A stretch of 64,000 nucleotides of DNA from Pardosa pseudoannulata (taxonomy: Eukaryota > Arthropoda > Arachnida > Araneae > Lycosidae), in assembly GCA_032207245.1 (NCBI GenBank), contig CM063502.1:141351495-141415494 (forward strand). Reading direction: 5' to 3'. The translations under genes were made by a program, and so were the position numbers. The notes beneath the pieces are model-generated. The model was given only the letters and a program-made list of their open reading frames with translations. It had not been told where the DNA came from and searched no databases. Of this stretch, positions 38,006 to 50,434 are shown in pieces (position 1 is the first letter of the stretch; the number at the start of each line of letters is the position of its first letter).

Positions 38006-39660
38006 GTATAGTTTTCCATCGTTATGAACATTTTAATTTCACATAATGTTACGTCCTCTTATGGATGATTATAGCTTTTAAACACCTCTAGTCTGTTAAT
38101 GGTTAAAATTTTTCCCTATATTTATTTCCAATTGCTTAATTCAATTTATTTCCAACACTATAGCCTATATTTTGCAACGGGAGCACTATTTAGACCGGAA
38201 TCTGCTGTTGAAAGTAAATTTTGGATCGCTATAATCATCCATGCCAATTGAATTTTTTTAACGCTGCTAAAATCTCCCAGACAAAATAATTGAAATTAGC
38301 TATATTTCATTTCACATGTGTAAATAAATTCAAAAATACTCAAGTTAAAATTAATACCTGGTACTTACATAACTTACATCTCAGCATGAATATTTGAAAT
38401 TATTCATGAGAAACAGGTGAAGCTCTTTTTTCGGAACCTTACAAACTTGGATTAAATAATACTACTGCCATGGTAATTTAGCATTGTTCTAAATTTACTT
38501 TATGCAATAAATTATCGCATAATTCATATTTTTGTAAGCAAGAGATGATTATAGATTTCACAACAATATTATTTAAGGTCTTGATTTGGACGGTATTGTT
38601 TTGAATCTATAGTTATAATATGATGCCATAGTTTAGAGCACTATAGTATATTTTGTAATGTGATGACTAATTACACTGGAGTATTCATCTTAAAAGCAGA
38701 TTCCGAAAGTCTAAGCCAGCAGTGGGGTTCAAATCCGCGGAGAGCAGTACAGATGGGTAGCGCCTTACCATCATCGCATGACTCGAACAGATGAAAACTA
38801 TTAAAACAATGTAAGGTGTCATAAAGTTTTAAAAACTATAAATAATATGGTCATACATTTATAATGTAACTCTTCTATATTTCGCGAAGTGCGTTGTGAC
38901 TTTCAGTACACTTAAAATACATTAAAGATACATCATTCAAATTGTAAGAAATATTTCGGTGATAATACATACTATTTAATCTATAAATGCAGTTACATTG
39001 AAAATAACAAAAAATAACCAAATGTTCTTCTATTGAACTTCCGTTGAACGCCAACAATGGACGTCAACTAGACATTGTCCTCTTCGAATGGAGCCTTACT
39101 GGAACTTGTGTGCTGTCAGAGTAAAATGATATTTATCTATTTTTCTGGCCTTTAAAAGGATTTTCTTATTATTGTCCAAATACCCCGTCACCAAACCATT
39201 TTCCTCAAAGATAAATTTAATATTTTTTTCAGAAAAACAAATGTGCAAAATTGAGCTAATCAACCATTTTTAAATAAATTAATAGGTTATATACAGCCAT
39301 TTAATCCTTAATACTATTCTTGAATTTCCCTTTAAATATAAAGTACAATATGTGTTTAATTATGTGTCAGTTTTGTTTCTTCTTTTCCAAAGAAAAATAT
39401 ATGCTCATAAACATTTAATATAATCACTGCTTTTCTAATCTAGTCCATTTTTCATCTATTCTTTTAAACATTTTTATTAATACTTGAAATATATAATCTT
39501 CATAATATGTCTGAAAATCTTCCAAATTAATATTTTGAATTAAAATATGAATCATAAAACACAATTTACAAATTTTCCTTAAATGAGCTATTTTAAGATT
39601 TTTCTTAATTTATTGTAAAAACTTAATATAGCGTTCATCCCTAGTTTACTCAAATACACA
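38006..39660. other. AT-rich noncoding stretch
   Basis: Contains one B-box-like word (GGGGTTCAAATCC near 38725) without a convincing A box. Otherwise nothing recognised. Confidence 0.35.
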
Positions 39661-39706
39661 GACACATAGTAGATACACACATGTGTGTATATATGTATAT
39701 ATATAT

Positions 39707-39775
<69 letters not shown>

Positions 39776-39815
39776 TCTCTGTGTGTGTGTGTGTGTGTGT
39801 ATACACACACCGGGT
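39661..39815. repeat. composite microsatellite
   Basis: (CA)n, then TG/TA mixtures, a (TA)n core at about 39710-39771, TCTCTC, (GT)n and (CA)n. The (CA)/(GT) edges make it partly palindromic. Confidence 0.9.
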
Positions 39816-41807
39816 GCAAAAAAATAAAAGAAAAAATAGCATAGAAAATTCCATATGTAATAAAGGTATTTCTTATATAAAGAAACAAATACGTGCATTG
39901 TGTAACAATATTATATAAACATTTTTGAACTGTCATATATTTATTAAGAATTAATAATATTTACTAAACTCTTGAAAATATTAAAAACTGCATTTTTCAA
40001 TAAAATATTTTTTTATTGCATCATACATTAAATTTTTTATTAAAAATACATATTAAACTTAACTCATTTATATTACATAATCAATAAACACTTCCTTTAA
40101 GCAGTGAACCTTAATATAAAATTTGAAATTAGTTAAGTTTGAGTATTTGTATTTCGGTTTTTAATTAAATAGTTTTCAATCAAGTTTACTATAATCAGAA
40201 AGTTTACTTTTGTTGCTAAGGATATATTATTACTACCACTTTAAGGTAAAGTCACACTATTGTCTCTGATGTAAATGATCGCTATATGTTCCCAAGAAAT
40301 AAATCTCATGGGGTAAAAAAACAGATTAATAGTGCAAAGAAATAACTGAGATTTCAAGGAATGAGCCTTTTTTCTGTACAGTATTGAACACGTATTGATT
40401 TTTCAGAGTCTCTCTTTGCAATACGGGGAATTAAATTACTGATTTACTGCATGTATCCCAATATTACTACCGTTTCCATAGAATTACTTTTGCAATACGT
40501 CTGTCCCATTCGATAACTGTGTTTCCCAAATTTGACATTGAAATTAAACAATGAGATTGATTCATAACACATTTTCTTTTGAAAATAAGGTTAAGAACAA
40601 ACAATTGCTGTGGACTTTATTCCATAGAATAAATGGCATTTATTTTTCTTTTAATTAGAGTAATGGTATGTTTGCGTGACATATCAAAAATGTGTAAAGA
40701 AATGCGGTTGTTTGAATAGTGTTTAACTTTGATCTCGGAGATCCTGTACTAAGGCATATTATATGTAAGACGTAACATTAAAAAAAAGCAAAATGAGTGA
40801 TGAAATTTTTGTAAAATGTTATTTATCTATAACTAATATAAATATTTCTTTATCAGACAAAGTGAAGTTAATGAAATATTCTCAATATCCAATTTTGATC
40901 TTGCATAATTTTCTTGAAAATCTAATATTTTAGAAATGCACTCAAACATATACAGCTTCATAAATATTTTTTTTTGTACTTCTGGTAAATAACTTATAAA
41001 TGTGTGTAATAAACTAAAAAATAATCCTTAAATGTAACTAAAATATTCCCTCGAGTTTCAATCTACAATGTTATGACAAAAATCGGAATTACTTCTAAGG
41101 AACAAAATCATTGATGTGCAAATGTTTCATATTTGAATTCAATTCTCATATATTGGTGACTCATTTGAACTTTAATGCAGTTTGGGCAACTATTTACCGA
41201 CTAACTGGCATTTCTAGCATCCTGAATAGGCTGAGCTAAGAAAATTAAACATAATTCTTTTTCTACTTTAGTGGCATGAAAGCGCTTGATGGGTACTAGC
41301 CTTTTCCAAAATTCGATACCAGGCAATCCTATCTTTGGCCCTGGACAAGTTTATTTTAACATAATTATACTTCGGGGATTCCTAAGCATGGACCTAGATT
41401 GGGAACTCATATGAATGAGTAGTGCATGATACGGAAAATGTTGGTATCTGTATTAGCAAAAGTAGTTTATGGATGGCACATACTGGATTTTATGCCAGAG
41501 TAAAACGACATTAAAGGCAAACTTATTTCACTTCGCTTACAATCCATGGATAGTAGTAAAGATAATACAATGCAACATATAGGTAGTTACTTCCTGCGTA
41601 CTTTATTTTAAAACAATGTATATATACCACACTCTCCTTACGTTCCTAATCTCAAATCATGTTATCAAATCGAGCTCTTTTGTTAGCTCAAGAAACCATG
41701 AAAGTGCAAACATTTCAAAAGCAACAAAAACTGTATAAACGATGAGAAGGCTGCTTTAAAACAAGTTTTAAAAAATGAGCTTCGACTTGTGTTTAAGAAG
41801 TAGACAG
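39816..41807. other. AT-rich noncoding stretch
   Basis: No gene recognised. A modestly GC-richer part at 41210-41450 has no open frame or known motif. Confidence 0.35.
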
Positions 41808-41982
41808 GTTGGTTGGGAGCACTACGGTCTACTTTTTGCTACACGAGGGCTAATGAGACCGGGACCTACTGTTTAAAGCCGATTCCGAACGGCTACAAAC
41901 ATCCATGCCTCAGTGGGACTCGAACCCACGAACTCCGGTTCCGAAGGTCAGTGCCCTAACCATTCGGCCATCGTTCGGCTGG
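41808..41982 (-). mobile_element. SINE type B, full length
   Basis: Reads on the minus strand as a tRNA-like head (CCGAACGATGGCCGAATGG, B box GGGTTCGAGTCCCAC), then a tRNA-unrelated body to the CCCAACCAACC end. It is flanked by AGTAGACAG at 41799-41807 and 41983-41991, a 9-base target duplication fitting LINE-driven retroposition. Confidence 0.88.
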
Positions 41983-42715
41983 AGTAGACAGAACATTGAG
42001 ACAAGTGCATTCAGTCTCACAGTAGTTACTTCGTAAAGAAACTCGTAAATACTGAGGATTAGTGGTAATATGTTTTCTGTTTGAATGTAAATGTATTAAT
42101 TATTTAACAGCCCTCGTATAAGTCCATGAATGTGAATGTGGGTTTATAATTTATGCTTACATTAAATGCCCTTCCTAATTAATCACGTACTCAAATCAAT
42201 TTCCAAGGTCATGTTATCAAGTGCTTAAACACATATCAGTAAACGATAAGTTTCAGTTTGATATGTAATTAACACTAATGTTAAAATTATTCCATGAATT
42301 TTAAATTAATCGATAATTCATGGAATTAATAAATATATTAAATTGATCATCATTGTTGAAATGAACAATATATAAAATTGATTCTGTACGAAAATAGCTG
42401 CACAAATGTGCAAATTATTATCTACATAAAATAATTTCAGAAAATGTATTTTCTTAATAATAAATGTGTATAAGATGTTAAATAATACATAAATTTGTAA
42501 AGCATTGCTTCAATTTTTTGTTTGCAGTAAAACTGCATATTATATGAATGCATGCATTGTTGATTTACTTGATAAATATATAATTAATATTTGACATAAG
42601 CAGCCTAAATTAAATGTTAATATTTTTTCACGAGTATGAAGTTATTTTTCTAAATTAGTAAACATGTGTTAATCTGAAGGTATATATGTTTATAAAGAAA
42701 ATATATGATGTAGAT

Positions 42716-43105
42716 GAGGGTGGGGAAAAATTCCAACGACTACCCGCCCGAACCATGGCAAGGAAAATAGAGCCACGTAGAAATGCATTTTTTAACTTTG
42801 ACAGCTATGTGTTACATTGGCCACTGGATATTCCATACTAATGTGCGCAGCTCATGAAAATGACAAGAAAGTTAAAAAGATAGTTATGACAAAATAACAG
42901 GAACCAAATGTAAAAACAACGAAAGGTGTGCCCAGAACTAAAAACTAAATTTACACAAGTATGAAACACTTCCAAAAAATTTACATTTGTACGAAGTACA
43001 ATTCAAAGAAACAGATATAAGTGGTTTATTCCTTGTCACAAAAACGCTCTTGCAACTTTTAAAAATAACATTAATTAAATTGTTAAAAAGTAAAACTGAA
43101 TACAG
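42716..43105 (+). repeat. dispersed repeat Y, copy 1
   Basis: Shares with 47900-48265 the ordered blocks CCCGAACCATGGC-like, AACCAAATGTAAAAACAAC-like, CCCAGAACTAAAAACTAAAT, ATGAAACACTTCC and a final AAAAACGCTCTTGCAACTTTT-like block. Both copies are on the same strand. No coding capacity seen. Confidence 0.75.
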
Positions 43106-43226
43106 TCCTTATTTTGCTACACGACAAATAATGAGACCGGGGCCTACCGCATAAAACTTAATCTGAACGGTCACAAACTTCCATGTCATTTTTGGGATTC
43201 TAACCTAAGAACTCCGGAACTGAAAA
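43106..43226 (-). mobile_element. SINE type B, minus-strand member of a head-to-head pair
   Basis: From TTTTGCTACACGAC through the body to the region of the B box (AACTCCGGAACTGAAAAG), matching the inverse of type B. The tRNA-like 5' end is missing; it meets the next copy directly. Confidence 0.75.
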
Positions 43227-43377
43227 GCCGAATGGTAGAGCGCTGCTCTTTGGAACCGGAGTGCACGGGTATGAACACCGCTGATGGCACGGATGTTCGT
43301 AGCCGTTCGGAATATGTTTTAAACAGTAGGTCAGGGTCTCGTGAGCAAAACAGTAGACCGTAGAGTTCCAAACCAAA
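43227..43377 (+). mobile_element. SINE type B, plus-strand member of a head-to-head pair
   Basis: Starts GCCGAATGGTAGAGCGCTGC and runs to AGTTCCAAACCAAACTGG. With the inverted copy before it, the two form a palindrome of about 270 bases with little or no spacer. Confidence 0.8.
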
Positions 43378-43463
43378 CTGGAACTGTAGAGAAACGCTCT
43401 ATCAATTCAGCTGCTATTCAGCTCCACATTACCACCGCTGGCAGATTATAACGGTTAATTAAA

Positions 43464-43910
43464 ACATTAATGCTTAGCATTTCTTTTTAGGACAATTAAA
43501 CAAGATTTTGTAAATTTATGTTTTATTTTATCAGTTTTCCTTTTTCAGTGAAAGTAGATTGAAATCCTGAAAACTATCCCCTATATTTTCAAGTACGTTT
43601 TACTTATTATCATTTGGATTGACATTTTATGACTTTAACACCCTTACAGATGGATTTACTTTTGCGGCAAGTACTTTGACAAAAATACTGACGTGATACT
43701 ATATTTATTATAAAACTTCCTTTTACATATCAAATGTTGTTTACATATCATATAAATATCTTATTACGAAGTTTTTCATTTTTATAAATTATTTCCAGTG
43801 ATTTTTTTAATTACAACTGACCATTAACGAGGATAGGCTGTAATATTCAAAATTATTTAAATAGTTATTTTAACGAGGCGAATTATGGACTAAGTGGATG
43901 AGCTTTGTGT
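43464..43910 (+). mobile_element. TTAA-MITE family P1, copy 3
   Basis: Follows the order of the 28842 copy from ATTAATGCTTAGC to the TGTAATATTCAAAATTATTT block. The termini are eroded. TTAA occurs just before the 5' edge. Confidence 0.6.
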
Positions 43911-43945
43911 GTTTGACATGACGGTCCAAACTTTTTTATCAATCC

Positions 43946-44323
43946 ATTTTATGACCAATGTCCCAGTAAATGAACATTTGAAAATCGTGTAGACATTTGT
44001 GTTTTCATGCAGCAATATTTCCTTTTCAGTGAAGGTAGTTGATAATTCTATAAATTATTCCCTACATATTCAAGAGTTTGTTTTATAATTTTTTGTGTTT
44101 ATCCACATTGTAGGACTTTTCGAGCCTTACACAGGAATTTACTTTTTCGGCAGGCATATTAACTGAAATCATGACTAATAGTTATATTTATTATAAACAT
44201 TTTTTTACGAATGTCATCTTATGATGTTTAAATGATGTTTAAAGCATTTAATATTCAAAATGTTTTATATTTGTATTACGCTCAAGAATCCATGATAACT
44301 TAGATTTAAGATAGTAACCAAAA
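43946..44323 (+). mobile_element. TTAA-MITE family P1, copy 4, cut by a mariner MITE
   Basis: Starts near CCATTTTATGACCAATGTCC and matches the family through AATTTACTTTTTCGGCAGG to AGATTTAAGATAGTAACC, where the 44324 element interrupts it. It lies head-to-tail behind copy 3, as at 28 kb. Confidence 0.6.
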
Positions 44324-44861
44324 TACCGTGTGGTCATAATTAACCTGACAGTGCTCACAGTGTTCTGTAGCGCGATCTATTTGCAAGAATGACGTCACAT
44401 TTTGTAGGAAGATTAAACAAGACAGAGAAAAACCAAATTAGTTCCAAAAGTCACCGCTAGGGGAATATTTGGCGCTGTGTAATAGAAATAAGAGTGTTAA
44501 CAAATGCAAATCAATAAGGAAACTAATTTCTTAGTTGTGCCAATGGATGTAACGTGAAATTTGAATAAAGAACTTCTTCTTCTGCTCAGCGTACGTGATA
44601 TTGCAGATCACGAGACTTTATTGATGTTCATGTAGATTTTAAGCTTTTTTAAAAGTGTTGCCATATTGCACTTAAACTAAATCAGAAAATGTTCATAATA
44701 AAAGGTAATTTTATTCCGTATTAATTTGCACTTTGGTTTTTCGCGGGATCTTTCGTCCCCCGTCTTGTTTAATCTTCCTACAAAATGTGGCATCATTCTC
44801 GCAAATAGATCGTGCTACAGAACAGTGTGAGCACTGTCAATTTAATTATGGCCACCCGGTA
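44324..44861 (-). mobile_element. internally deleted mariner-type derivative (MITE)
   Basis: The ends match the 2699-4319 element (TACCGTGTGG ... CCACCCGGTA). On the minus strand it carries the parent's first ~400 bases (2700 to about 3105) joined directly to its last ~230 (about 4090-4319). The whole transposase frame is missing. It has TA after its right end, but the left TA is altered. Confidence 0.85.
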
Positions 44862-46076
44862 TATTCGACAATAATCATTCGGCCACTAATCAGCTAAAAC
44901 TGAAAAAAAACTATATTTATAATAAATTTATATAAAATGTATTTATATTTTATTATTTTTGCATAAATCAAAAGCATTTTAGATTTCCCGAAATTGATTT
45001 ACTATGTCTTATTTATTCAAATTTTATAAGAAAAAAATATTTTTTTAAACCCCTCAATATTAAAATTAATCATTTCCTCCAAACTATACCAAAATAAAAT
45101 AAATCCCGAAATAAAATCCTCCTGCAAATAGCCAGTAAATACTCCTGAAAATACACTTTAAAATATAGTTTATTTTCAGGATTATTAATTATTCAAAAAT
45201 GTAGCAACTGACTCCAGAAGTAATACGAAAATGAATAAATTTCAATGATTCACAGGAAAAATCATCTTCATGAATATTTATCAAATCCGAAATCCTCAAC
45301 AAAGAATCACACTTTCCTGATATTGATACCACAGTGCTTGGAGAATAAGAAAATATTCTTTCTCCCCAAAAACGTGATAATACAAATTTAGCATTTTCAA
45401 CGTTTAAACAGTAAATCCCCATTTTTAGGACGAAAAAATATCCCTCGTGTCACAGAAAAATAAACATACAGACTTGAAATCAGAACTATTTTTCTCCGCA
45501 ATGCTTGAAGAGTTACAAAATATCGTCTATGATCCTAAATATAAAAGTAGAATTGTAAAGTAGATTTTTCATTTGCTAAGCAGGGAAATGTGCGTACTCC
45601 GAACGATGCTTCCGTATTTATAGAATAATAAATATATCTGATAACAATACCGTTTACCTGCTTTTATCCGCTTTAATGGATGCTTTCTTGCATTAAAGCT
45701 CACCTGCTTGTCAATCAATCATCTAAGATTCTGCTTTTAGATGAAAAATCTATGGGTTTCAATACCATTTCTAACAGATGTTTGTAGCCATTCAGAATCA
45801 ACTTAGAGTAATAGGTTGATTTGTATCTAATTTCTCTTCAAAAAAGACAGGCATTTGAAAAAATGTGGACTAAATGGAGATTAAAATTTTAGTGTTTACA
45901 ATGGAATTTGAAACTGTAAGAATTGATGAAATTCTACATACTTCGTATTCATCAATAGAGGACAAAAATTATAATTGATTTTTTCAGCAATACGCATGCA
46001 TTTCGTTCTTGATACTTAGATACGAGTGATAAATTTGCTTTTAGTATTTTACTTAGGATTACTAGAAAAATATACA
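44862..46076. other. AT-rich noncoding stretch
   Basis: A 77-codon minus frame at 45189-45422 has a fairly balanced composition (it includes FVLSRFWGERIFSYSP) but no known motif or splice context. I do not call it a gene. Confidence 0.35.
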
Positions 46077-46237
46077 ATGACCGAATGGTAGAGTACTGCT
46101 CTTCGGTACTGGAGTTCATGGGTTCGAGTCCCGCTGATAGCATGGATGTTCGTAGCCGTTCGGAATTAGCTTTAAAGATAACGTCCTTGTCTCATTAGCC
46201 CTCTTGAGGAAAACAGTAAGCCTTAGAGCTCCAAAGA
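46077..46237 (+). mobile_element. SINE type B copy
   Basis: Head ATGACCGAATGGTAGAG, well-kept B box GGGTTCGAGTCCCGC, body to GAGCTCCAAAG. Slightly diverged; no clear target duplication. Confidence 0.8.
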
Positions 46238-46289
46238 AAAGAAATAAAATACAGAAACATTCTATTAACTTACAATTTTTTGTCCCAAT

Positions 46290-46810
46290 ATTGCAGACCT
46301 TAGTAAACTTACCTGTGACTAATATTTTGTAATGAAAACGTAAAGGATTTAAAGTTAAAAACCATATTTGATAAGAATTATAACGTGCATCCTTCCAAAA
46401 TTATCCAAATACTCCTATGTAAGTATGATACTAATGCCAGTTATACCTCTGTAACATAAGATGATCCCAATCATCAATAATCATCAATAATTAAATATAA
46501 AGTAACTTTTTTAAAAGAATATGTACACATTTCGTCATCAACACTAAGCTACAACTGAAAAATTTGCATAAATAATTTTTTTATTTAGAGCCATTACAGA
46601 AAAATTCTACTTACTAACAGTTTAGTTTGCAGAATTCAGGAAGTTTATCTGTCAAAAATAATCTCAAACCAAAAAGGATAGAATTTTTAATCAAAACTTA
46701 TCTAGAAACTATATCGTACATCTTTCCTTAATTATCAAAATACCATTATATAAATATGATGATCACACCAGCTATACGTCAGTAACAGGGGTAATAATCA
46801 ATATTTTGTC
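46290..46810 (+). repeat. diverged direct duplication, ~340-bp period
   Basis: The block CGTGCATCCTTCCAAAATTA ... CAGTTATACCTCTGTAACA (46384-46460) recurs as CGTACATCTTTCCTTAATTA ... CAGCTATACGTCAGTAACA (46715-46788). Weaker similarity extends outward. An old tandem event. Confidence 0.6.
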
Positions 46811-47639
46811 ACTGGTTGCCCTGTTTGTCAATAAGATCTGTCGCAAAATTATTTCTAAAACAAAAGTTTAACATTTTGAATTGATAAAAATTATACAAGT
46901 GTGTATCACGAAAATGTGAGCTCTGCGTACTTTTTCGGACTATATAATAATGCGAAACAGATTCGCATAGATTTCTTAAGTGGAGTTGTTACTTACCTCC
47001 AAAAGCATGGTCTTGATTGTTATGTATGTTACATTGTGTGTTTCTTGGACAAACTAATCATTGCTGAAAATAGATGATCTGAAAAAAATGCTGGTAATTA
47101 CTTGTTAAAAAACAATTCTTTCAGAGTTTTAAAAGCTAATATTCATTATTTAATGAAAAGAAAATACCCTAAAATGCATGACCTATCTCTTGCTAATAAG
47201 TAGAAAGTTTAAACTGCAAATTGCCATAGCTTCTCTAGTACATTAAACATACCAATTCAAGCATTGTAATATATTAAAAAATCGCATCTTTAATCTCAGA
47301 AAGTAATTACTCCCTAGCTAATTATTCCCAAATTACGCTTTATGAAGGAAAATGATCATGACAATAGATAATCTTTTGCGAACTTTAAAAGTTATCTCTG
47401 GAAAGTATTTGATCACCTCGTTTCAAATTTCATCTCTATGGTCCATATACTCTGAATGTGTTATCTCTTTAAAGTTGATGAATCAGTTCAAAACTATAAG
47501 TGGTATATTTTGTTTGGTTCCTGGTTTATTTTCTGTAAGTACCTATTAGATATAAATTTCCGCCGATGATAGCATTGAGCTATTTCTTTAAAATTCTAAA
47601 GTAAAATTAAAGTTTTAAACTTATATTTGATGAATGCAA

Positions 47640-47815
47640 AATAGTAAGTGCACAGTTCTACGGCTAATATCCATTAACATTCTTTTAGAAAGTGCTTGCT
47701 TTTATAAACTAATTATTTGAAGTCAATTAGAGTTTTGCACTTTTAATTTTTTTCAGTATCAAATGTAATACGAGGATCAGTATAAGAGGATTATTTTTTA
47801 CATATATATGTGATA
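47640..47815 (+). repeat. duplicated segment Z, copy 1
   Basis: CTACGGCTAATAT, CTAATTATTTG and TGTAATACGAGGATCAGTATA occur in the same order at 48770-48960, 1.13 kb away on the same strand. Confidence 0.6.
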
Positions 47816-47899
47816 TTGGATTGGATTTGGTTTGGATCGCAAACACCTACATCATCAGTCAAGACATTTGTTACTATTCTACGTTTGTACTGTAGAACC

Positions 47900-48265
47900 A
47901 GAGAGAGTCAAATAAAATCCCGACCAACATCCGGCCAAACCATAGCCTGAGGAATCAAGTTACGCTATAGAGTATATATCAAGTTTTGCCAAAAGCAGTT
48001 ATAGTTGTCAAAGACATTACAAAGTTATGTGCATAGCACATAAAAGAAAGGTAAAGCAACATAACAAAACCAAATATAGATACAACAAACGGAATTGCCA
48101 GAATTAAAAACTAAATATTATAGAAGTAATGAAACACTTCCATAAAATATTATAATTGCACAAAGTACAGTTTAAAAAGAATAAAACAGTGTTTATTTTA
48201 TCGCAAAAACACTTTTGTAACTCTTAAGAAGAACATTAACCAAATTGTTAAAATCACAGTATATT
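47900..48265 (+). repeat. dispersed repeat Y, copy 2
   Basis: Same order of blocks as 42716-43105, with about 85 extra bases on the left (from ATTTGGTTTGGATCGCAAAC near 47826) not visible in copy 1. Confidence 0.7.
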
Positions 48266-48540
48266 TAATTCAAAGTTTTATTAAACCATTCAAACGATCA
48301 CTGCAAAAATATAACTTCAGTAAGACAATAATAAAATTACATACCTTAAACAAGAAAAAAGTACCTTAAATCATAGAAATTTAAATTTTCTTAAAACTGA
48401 GTAGCGGCAACTATAAGTTTCATTTTATTTATTGTAAATTGCATAAGATTAACTCATGTAATAATTACTTCGATCCTTCCTTTGATTGTAATTCAGAGGC
48501 TATTCCAGAATACCATGTTTTTGTTTATGTAGATAAAAAA

Positions 48541-48699
48541 TGGTCTACTGTTTTGCTACTCGACGGTTCATGTGTCCGGGACCTACTGCTTAAAGCCGAT
48601 TCTGAACAACTGCGAACATTCATTGCTATCAGTAGAATTTGAATCCACGAACTCCCGGTACTGAAAAGCAGTGCTCTACCCAATCTACCAACGTTTGGT
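48541..48699 (-). mobile_element. SINE type B copy
   Basis: Inverse of the consensus from TGGTCTACTGTTTTGCTACT to CTACCAACGTTTGG. The head is diverged; no target duplication seen. Confidence 0.75.
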
Positions 48700-48769
48700 A
48701 TATTTGATATTATATGATACTGAAGCAGTATTTAAAACTATTCTAAGACCATGATTGTATCCTAAATTA

Positions 48770-48960
48770 TGAATACAAAAAGCATTACACAGCACTACGG
48801 CTGATATTATTAATGAAAAGTCTTTTAAAAAGCGAGGCAACTAATTATTTGCAGTAAACTAAACATTATTATTTTTTATTTATTTAATGAAGGATGTAAT
48901 ACGAGAACCAGTATATGACTAACTCTTTAAATTAATGTGGTATTACATGCCTCTGAAGTG
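48770..48960 (+). repeat. duplicated segment Z, copy 2
   Basis: Partner of 47640-47815 (CTACGGCTGATAT, CTAATTATTTG, TGTAATACGAGAACCAGTATA). Confidence 0.6.
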
Positions 48961-50139
48961 TGGTTCAACAGTACACAAGGATCGTAATCTCATTCTCGTA
49001 TTTCAAACTGTATTTAAAAATATATCACCGTGAAATGCCACTGAAAATGACTAATTCCATAAGTGTAATTCTCTTATCACCAATAAAATCGTTTAATTTT
49101 CATCGTAAGTCCTATCAATAAATCTGTATTACTGTGATTTTATGCATTTGAAAAAACAATGTTACTATATATAATTCATAGAAGTACTGTAAAAGTCTAA
49201 GTTGTCCCAAATCTGAAAACTTAATGTCTTAATGAAGTTTAAAGGATTTTAGAGGTGAATGAAGTTTAAAGATACTTTTATAAAGGCTTAGTAATTTGTA
49301 AGGGTGTAGTTATAAATAATTTTGATGTAGTGGATTATATTGTTTACAACGAGTTACTTACTAATAATGACTAAAAACTAATTTTTTTTTATTTTTAAAC
49401 TTGGTAAGCTTTGGTAGTTATTTTTACAATACCTACTCGCTATGACATAGAAAAGAAATATGTTCTTCAAGACATCATTTTATAAGATAAAAAAACGTAT
49501 ACATGTATTTATTATGTATATTTGAGAACCTGAAAACGAGGAAGAAATGCCAAATTTATTGATTCATTGATTTTTAGTTAGCTGTTGTCAGTTCTTTGAA
49601 CGTTCCTTTAGTGCTTTGTACAGGAAAATACCTCCAAAAGGAAGTAATGTTTTGAAAGATAATGTTAATTCGTACTCGACCTTTTTTTTCACTTTTTAAA
49701 AATAGTTTTTGTAGTTATATTAGTTTCATGGAATAAACTATTTGTGGTATCATTACAGACTATTTTAAAAAAACGGATCAAATGTAGAAGTAATTAAAAT
49801 AAAGGGAAATTAATAGGAAATAAAAATAAAAATCTTTTAAAATATCAAAACTTGAAATGTAGTCAAATTTCATTTAAATAAACACTGTAGGCTAAGAATC
49901 ATTTTACTTTAATTTTTATTTTACTCAACATTAAAAATGTTTAGTCTGTAGGGATATTCCCACTTTCTTGAGCCATGTTATACTTACCACCAAATTAAAT
50001 ATATTTAAATGTCTCTGGTAAAACATTTGGTGAGCTCTCATTAGATCTGCCATTTATTAACTCAAGAACTAACAAAGATAAAAAATCAATGTCACATCCA
50101 AGGAATCATCTGTGCATGGTGAAGTAATCGTTTAATTAC
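48961..50139. other. AT-rich noncoding stretch
   Basis: Nothing recognised. Confidence 0.4.
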
Positions 50140-50229
50140 CTTCAACTTCATCAGAATCGTCCTCAGTGCAGAGCCTGTGAAAAGAACTTTATAAGACAGT
50201 TTGTATTGTTTGCTCAAAAGCAGCATCAG

Positions 50230-50365
50230 CCGAACGATGGCCGAATGATTAGAGCGCTAATCTTCGATACCAGAATTCGTGGATTCAAATCCCACTGTGG
50301 CATGGATGTTCGTAACCATTCGGAATCAGCTTTAAACAGTAGGTCTCTGTCTCATTAGCTCTCGT

Positions 50366-50410
<45 letters not shown>

Positions 50411-50434
50411 GACCGTAGCGCTCCAAACCAAACC
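50230..50434 (+). mobile_element. SINE type B, full length, with internal A39
   Basis: Head CCGAACGATGGCCGAATG, B box GGATTCAAATCCCAC, end GCTCCAAACCAAACC. Flanked by AAAAGCAGCATCAG (50216-50229) and AAAAGTAGCATCAG (50435-50448), a 14-base target duplication with one difference. The target lies inside the KRBA2-like remnant. Confidence 0.9.
50370..50408 (+). repeat. A39 homopolymer inside the SINE body
   Basis: Other type B copies have only about five As here (GCAAAAAGTAGACCG). In this copy the run is 39 bases, an internal expansion and not a 3' tail. Confidence 0.9.

Noticed and set aside
38700..38780. Possible tRNA-like or SINE fragment with GGGGTTCAAATCC
   Set aside because: Only a B-box-like word is present, with no A box at the right spacing and no match to the SINE types in the window.
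41808..41982. Possible functional tRNA gene
   Set aside because: The A and B boxes are tRNA-like, but the cloverleaf does not close, a tRNA-unrelated body follows, many copies exist and target duplications flank it. It is a SINE.
45189..45422. 77-codon minus-strand frame with fairly balanced composition
   Set aside because: No known motif, no promoter or splice context and no second copy. Not enough to call a gene.
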